64,000 bases of DNA, taken from contig CM036250.1 of the NCBI GenBank assembly GCA_020698575.1, positions 21,913,500-21,977,499 of the forward strand, written 5' to 3'. The notes below the pieces were generated by a model. The model had not been told where the DNA came from. It saw only the letters and a list, made by a program, of their open reading frames with translations, and ran no database searches. A program made the translations under genes and the position numbers. The DNA is from Bostrychus sinensis. Lineage: Eukaryota > Chordata > Actinopteri > Gobiiformes > Eleotridae. This document shows, one piece after another, positions 57,481-64,000 of this stretch (position 1 is its first letter; each line of letters begins with the position of its first letter).

Positions 57481-60400
57481 ACGCGTGTACAGCCGCAAGA
57501 TAACCACGCAGTCATCACATTCTCCAAACTACATGTCAAATACATTTCAGCACTCTTAAATCTCTTAAGGACACACACACAACACAGCCCTCTGACTCCA
57601 GTCGGTAAACCACTTATGAGACGTTGCTGTCTAGGACTATAGGTGTAAGCACAGAACGACTAACACGCCATTAATAAAGAAATTGTGTAGTATCCCAAAC
57701 TTTGGCTTGTCATTGCGACAGCATTTTCTGCTAAAGGCAAGATTTGCATGCGTGAACCAGAAGAAAACAAAGCCAACTTCTGCATTTTCTATTTGAGACA
57801 TTTGACCCTTAACACACAACCAGGTCTCACACTTTGACAACCATGAGATTCATAACTATGAGACCAATGTATCAATGTACCAATCATTTCCTGTTTACTG
57901 AAGAAACCCATGTCTCACAGTCCCTTTTTTGAGAGGACGATTACTTAAAAATGACTTGCAAAACATTTTGTCTTCCTCAGGGTAGCTCCAGATAGACTTA
58001 AAAGCAAAATTCACATTTACCTAGCAAAAAAGACAAATACAGTAAATAAACTAGTACTAAAAAATAGTGTAGATTTTCTGACAAAAACATGCTTCTTGTT
58101 ACTGCTGAACCAGACCTTATTTCTAACTACACATACTGTATATCTTGTATCAAGGTAACTTTAGTAATAGCTGCTTGACTTGAATGACATGCACATAAAT
58201 GTCAGTTTGCTTGCTTATACAGTCTTGACAACCAGCAATTGACACCAGCCTTTTTAATGAGGTGTTAAGACCTTGGGGGTTCTGTGGTTAAGGTGTTACA
58301 TTTACTCTACTAAAAAAAAAACTTGCCCAAATCAACCCACCTCCATCAGCTCCCACCTGCTATCTAGAGGAGCTGGTTAATAGTCAAACCAAACGGGCCT
58401 CAGTCACTATGTAATGAACTGGCCAGGGTAAATGACTCCAGTGTTTCTATTGTAGCATGCTTTGTACTGGCTATTGGAGACTTGCAGTGAAATAGACACA
58501 GTATCATGTATCCACTCCCACGAGGCCCACCCCCTGTATAACATCCAGTGGTGTTTAAACACTTTAAGCACTAAGTGGACCCCAGTGAATAGAAGTGTCT
58601 GCTCAGTGAGCTCAATAAATGGAGGAGAGGAGACGGATGTATGGGGGAGGGGTGATGGAGATAATTAACAGTGTATTTATTAGTTAAAGAGACAATCTTC
58701 CTCTTGCTGTCCCAATAGTGTAATGCAAAATTCTGAGACCTAGTCTTTAATACACACAATAACAGCAGAGCTACCCTTCCTGCTTTTATTTTATGTCATC
58801 GTTTGCGTCCAGAGACTGTAAGATTGTAATTTGTATTATTTAAGATCCACATGAACCATTTGTCCCGTTTTTTTTTTTTTTTTTTTTCTAGTTAGTGGAA
58901 ACAACATCAGCAGTAAAGAAGGAACAGAACACAAAGACACCCAGAAGGAAAGAAAGAAGAGGTCATTGAGGGACTCTTTTTAAGTGCGGCGTGAACAAAG
59001 ACAGGATTCTGTGGGCCACTGCTCACCCGTAACCACGCAGAGCCAGGTGGGTACTCAGTTTCTATGTACAACTGTGAGACTGGTACACTGGCACGCTAAA
59101 CTGCAGGTGCATGGGGTCACAGCCATCACAGTTGTCTAGTCGTGCTTCTAAGGAGAAAGAAAAATTGGCCACAAACAAACACTTGCCACATACTTCAGTC
59201 CAGCCTCATATATTCATGCCAGTTCTTATTTAAATTTCTGGAAAGCATGAAGTCCAGGTTTTCCTTTGGCCAGTGACTCACGCCCAGACATGTCTTCCTT
59301 TCTGTTTATTTGGCTCTCCCCATCAGACACTTAGTCCTTTTCACTCCTCTACTGAAGTTAGTGTCTTGGTGTGGGGAGGCTGTATAATTAGCTGTTGATG
59401 TAAGAGTTTAATGACAGTGTACAGACGGGGTCACCGGTACGACCCTGGGAACCTGTCGCTCCTCTGCAGATGAAAGAGCAGTGCGACCTGGGAAAGCTCA
59501 TCTTCCTTATCAGGGCAAGAACACACACAGCACGCATCACCACACACACTGTCTAAGTTTACACAAACATAAAACCTCCCCCGGACATACTCATCACATG
59601 TAAATACTCCTCTACTTAATCACACAGCTATGTTACTTTATTAGTTGTTCCTTTTCTACTCAGTAAGAACTCTGACCAAATTTGTGGTATATTTGTGTTT
59701 TGCTAATCCCGGTAACTACATTTTTGTATTTGTTATGTTTTAATGTGTATGTATTTGTTCAGTGAAAATACCATATATAAAATGCCCAACACTGTAACGT
59801 TTACAGAAGTGTAAAAAGATGTTGCGATGGTGACTCACTATCTGTCTTGTAACTCCTATGTTTGTCAGCACTCAAAAATTTTTATCTGTTTTTCTGGCAA
59901 ACACCTACCTTCCCCTCGGAGCAACTCAACTGGTGTTTTTATACCACCTGGCATGCTGGGTCTGGTCCGTGTTGGAACAAGGTTTTAACAAATACAAACA
60001 GTAAAAACATGACCTCACTGCAACACACGAGCCGACACATCAAAGTCTATGACAAAGTCTGGAAAGGCACTCATGGCAAACTCTGGGCTCACTACAAGCA
60101 TCTAATTAGACTAGTCCTTAAGAGGCCGCTATTCTTATAAGTGGATTCTGTTGAGGAGAAGTAGAAGCACTCCAAAACTTGACTTAAATTTTTTTCCCCT
60201 TGCCGGCCTACTACAAAGTTCTCTGGGGAGCAACAGGTTAAGGTCCCAGTTCTTTGTATGAAAATAATGAGGATATTTTTTTGATTGTTGCGGACACTGA
60301 GGCAGACTTGGGAGGATAAGATTAAGCAGTAATGAGTTGAACAGGAAGGGAGATGGACGACCAGGGGGCAGAGAGAAAAGTGTGTGACTAAATTCGAAAC

Positions 60401-60680
60401 AACTCAAGAGAAAGACACGGTGGGAGTCAATGGGAGGGAAGGAAGGTTAATTCTTATGCGCATTATGAACCCCCATCACACCCCACTGTTAAAACTTCTA
60501 AGGGCCAGACCAAGAGTGCGTATCCAATGTATGTGTATGTAAGTGTGGAGCAAAGATTTCAAAAAAGCTTGTCCTAAACCATGCAATTTCATTTACCCCC
60601 TATAGAGGCACTAAGCATATACTACTTTAAAGGCAGTATAGATGTAGTGCTTGAAGATGAATGGTCTGTATGCTGGTTAT

Positions 60681-60717
<37 letters not shown>

Positions 60718-62464
60718 TTAGGCAGGACTTTGCTTTCTGTGGGAACTAGTGCACTGCAGAATGAAGTGATCATTTCCTCAAACTATTGACAGAAAGAATT
60801 CTTTTGCACTTGGTAATTCTACCCTCAAAAATGTAATCTTTCCAGTTTTTTTTAGAATATCACTTAACAGTCTTATTTATTAATCAAAAAAAAAATGTTT
60901 AACTGTTAGGGAAGCCACCCATAGACCAAGACCAAATCATTTTCCTTGTGGTTCAATAAAGTTAATCCTAGTTTACTAAAGGTTTTATGTAGAAGTGGAA
61001 TTATAACAATGACTAAAAGTACAGTTTGATTGTAATAACTTTAGGAAACACAAATGTATGTATCTATATTTTAATCTTAAGGTTCTATAGCAGACAGTCA
61101 GCAAAAATCTAATTTGCTAGCTCTTTAGAGACCTAAACACATCTGTCTTCAGACGCTGTAAACTAGTTAGCTAAACATTAACACTTCAGCACCACAGTAT
61201 CAAGCGCACATAACAGAAAAACGCAAATGTTAGCAGCTTGAGTTATGTTCCTAGCACCACATGTTCAATTCGTGATTACTTTATGCACAAGCTATTTATA
61301 TTTGTGTATAAAGAGACACATTTTTTCTTCTAGAGTCTATAGAGGAAAATGCTTTGTTTACAGTCTATATGGAGACTGTAAATAATTAATTCAGTATTAC
61401 TTGTTGCTTTCAGCCCTATTCTCCTTTTATCTCCTTTATGGGTCAGCTCTGGGTTATATTATAATAAAACAAATATAAAGTTAAGGTAAAGTTAGGTAAC
61501 GTAAGCAGTATCTCATTCTCTTTAAAAGAAATCAAATTAAATAGGGCACTGGGCAAAAGTCATGAACTTTGACCCCTTCAAGCTAAGGAGTTGAGTTCGC
61601 TCATATGGTCCCACAATTGTGCACACGCTTCACGTTTATTTCCACAGCACGCTCGCATTGTTGACATGGTAACAGATCTCCCTCAACTATGTGGGGGTTC
61701 AGTGCATAGACGTACAAAACACAGACTCAAATGCACACATTTTAAGCCTCCTCCCTCTGGCCTCTTCTCCTTGTACAGAGCTGACCTAGTCCCAAAGTTC
61801 CCCCCTATTCTTTCTCACTGGTGCCATAAGAGGAAGGCTGGGATTAGCAGAGATTATGCCATAGTGTCTCCATAGAGATTTATCAAGACTGCAGGGGGTA
61901 GCCTAGGGAACAGTAGATGTGACAGTGCATTTGGTGTTTGCTAGTTTCTGTAAATTAACAAATATCAATTACATCATTAAAACATTAAAAATTACATAGA
62001 CTGTAAGGGTGTGGCAGCCTCTGCTGGACCACCTGCCTGATTAACTCGTAGGGACTGAATACCGGAGCGACACATTTTGGTTTTAAGAGTCAACAATGTC
62101 TGGCTTCTATACTGTTTTTGTCAGTGTTTAGACTTAATAAAAATATAACTGAAATAAATAAATAAATAAATACTTGACTTAGTGGTTTTGTAAACTTTTT
62201 TCTACCAAAGCTGAATGTGGGAAAATCTTTCTGAGCCATCTATGAGCAGTTCCCAAAGATTTGTGATCCAGAACATGTGTTTGTTGCTCAACAGCAGTGT
62301 GTTTCACAATAGTGAAATGGCCCGCTGTCAAACTAAACACAGTTATGGAGGCTGAATAGAGTAGAAGTCAAGCAGCCTTTCAACAACTGACTAAGAAGAT
62401 TGGATATTACTGCTTTTATTGCATGTGTGCTAAAATGTGAGCAACATAACTATAATTAGCAGGG
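57480..62464. other. Upstream or intronic DNA of nav1, no gene recognised
   Basis: No exon with recognisable protein content was found on either strand. Open frames such as 59862-60140 (plus) have no domain signature or splice context. T-rich runs occur at 58868-58887. If the long nav1 isoform starts beyond the window, this is intron. Confidence 0.5.
60687..60715. repeat. (TG)n microsatellite
   Basis: About fourteen TG units following a TTGTGTTTGTG start. Confidence 0.93.
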
Positions 62465-62660
62465 GTTGTCTTCTTTCCTTTCATCTTTTCCTTTCCTTTT
62501 GTCTTTTCTACAGCAAATCATCTGCTTCTTAGTGTGCAGTGATTTGCATATTCACTTGGCACTGTTTTTTAACACCGGATGCCCTTCCTGATACGACTTG
62601 CTAAATTTATCCAGGCTTGGAACTAGCACAAATTTGGCTTGTGACCCTGAGGCTGCTGGA
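62465..62660 (+). repeat. Dispersed repeat family A, copy 9
   Basis: CTTTCCTTTTGTCTTTTCTA, CAGCAAATCATCTGCTTCTT, TGCAGTGATTTGCATATTCA, ACACCGGATGCCCTTCCTGA, TTTATCCAGGCTTGGAACTA and TGGCTTGTGACCCTGAGGCT. Together with copy 2 it defines the family ends in this window. Confidence 0.65.
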
Positions 62661-64000
62661 TTTTAGAATTAAGAACAGTGTTTGCATTAAAAATGTAAAA
62701 AATGGCAATGCAAATTAATTTTACAGCTGGCCAGTCTGACTTACTAAAGAGTGTAATCCCCAAAGTGAAAACAATAGAATTAAATAATAAAACAATAACA
62801 GAATAAAAAGCTTGATAAAGACATTGTTCCCAGTGAAACAGGAGGTGTAAAGGGGGCTTCTAGGACTGCAAATCCCTCCACAAGCCCCATATGTTACTCT
62901 CAGTTAAATCTTTTAATGTGTGTGGTGTTAGCCTGTGTACTTGTGTGTATGTGTGTGTGTGTGGTGGCAGTAGAAGTAGGTGGGTGTCTCTGTGCCACTT
63001 TAGCCAACAAAGTGATTAATGATATTATTGTGTGTCAGCAAATGTCCCACTGTTACAGCTGCAACCCATTACGTCACTCTCACAAATAAGCACAAAATGG
63101 TTAATCAGTAATGTTATATTTATAAATTAGAGGAAGTACTGATGCTTTGTTGTGTTGCAAGTGAAAAGCTTACTGGTGCATAACAACTACAGAACACAGT
63201 AGGGCTGCACAATATATTGCTAATCTATTGTTATTGGTAGCCTATATCAGTAAATACATCCATATAGCAATAAACATAATATAACATAAATAATAATCTC
63301 AGATTGCAGAATATTTGTCCTATCATTGCCTTCCATCAAACATCATTTAGACCAAATATATTAAAAATATATTTAAAAAGATCTGATTTAGTTCTGAAAC
63401 TTGATTCCTGAATTTTGCTGTGGTTTTGCCATGTCCTATGTCAAAAAGTTTATATCGCAGTTATGTTGTTATCACAATATTCAACATAGTTATTGCATAT
63501 TGCATGTTTTTCTAATATTATGCAGTCATGACACACAGCATCATAAATCTGCTTATAGCTATGGTGTGTGTTATGTGCCCATACTTGCTGCAAAACAAAG
63601 AAAGCATGCACTTCTCCACTCAAGTCATGTTTTCCCCTCAATGAGGATGACAGGAAAAGTAATTGATTACACGGAGCAGTGAACAGACAAAGCCAAAGCC
63701 CCACAGCATTGATACTCAGAGACTCAGAGACTCAGAGAGGAGCAGGTACAGGCATGACAAAAACAATACATGGCCCATCAAGTACATGAAGTAGATCTGT
63801 GAGTCTGCCAGTCATTATCTTTTATGTAACTCTCAAACCTGGGACATCCAGAACTTTATTTTTGCATGTATTTTGTTTTATTTATTTGTGCAGGGTTAAT
63901 GCTCATATCAGAGTTATATATTATTCAGTTTTATTACTCTTCACTGTATTACATGTGGTATTTACATTAATTAAAGCTAACTTCTTTCCTTTCACCTTTC
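62661..64000. other. Right edge, no gene recognised
   Basis: AT-rich DNA with a short GT run near 62945 and a triplicated GACTCAGA near 63718. The last 20 bases (CTTCTTTCCTTTCACCTTTC) resemble the start of another family A repeat that continues past the edge. Confidence 0.4.

Noticed and set aside
59862..60140. Plus-strand open frame of 92 codons
   Set aside because: No domain signature, no neighbouring exons and ordinary composition; likely chance.

Overview
This window is vertebrate, almost certainly teleost, nuclear DNA. Short exons with GT-AG junctions are separated by AT-rich introns full of microsatellites and fish-type transposon remnants (Tc1/mariner, hAT-like, piggyBac-like, ISL2EU/YqaJ and tRNA-derived SINE). 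All recognised host genes lie on the minus strand and were assembled by reading exon by exon.

Layout. (1) 1-1230: the 5' end of an Fc-receptor-like / Ig-domain surface protein (signal peptide plus the start of an Ig domain), which runs off the left edge. (2) 1.3-15 kb: an intergenic transposon graveyard. It holds a CpG-rich stretch with a diverged duplication, two neighbouring TTAA-flanked foldback elements, a Tc1-like transposon nested inside a hAT-like element, and an ISL2EU-type remnant with opposed transposase-HTH and YqaJ-nuclease fragments. (3) 15113-25683: a complete 14-exon myosin-binding protein H gene (586 codons) with an Ala/Pro/Glu-rich N-terminus followed by FN3-Ig-FN3-Ig. (4) About 26.05-57.3 kb: neuron navigator 1 (nav1). 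The 3' UTR, 26 constitutive coding exons from 28020 to 45587 (1,518 codons plus stop) and one 9-nt microexon are readable; a separate first coding exon at 57057-57278 sits in a CpG-rich region that looks like an internal promoter. (5) 57.3-64 kb: no gene recognised; probably an intron of the long nav1 isoform or upstream DNA.

Gene order matters for identity. Human NAV1 and MYBPH both lie on 1q32 (known), so their adjacency here supports calling the muscle gene mybph rather than mybphl or a truncated mybpc. The two genes are in tandem: the last plausible nav1 poly(A) signal is only about 390 bp upstream of the mybph start codon. They are not expected to share a pathway: nav1 is a microtubule plus-end/AAA protein of migrating and neuronal cells, mybph a thick-filament protein of muscle.

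Most interesting observations: a 9-nt in-frame microexon in nav1 (Val-Cys-Glu) at the site where NAV2 carries a comparable tripeptide; a nav1 alternative first exon whose splice phase does not match the next recognised exon; a set of symmetric phase 1-1 exons building the mybph N-terminus; the nested transposon with both layers of target-site duplication preserved; and nine copies of one short dispersed repeat, one split by a SINE. I found no clearly new biological system. Computational alignment and RNA data would be needed to go further.
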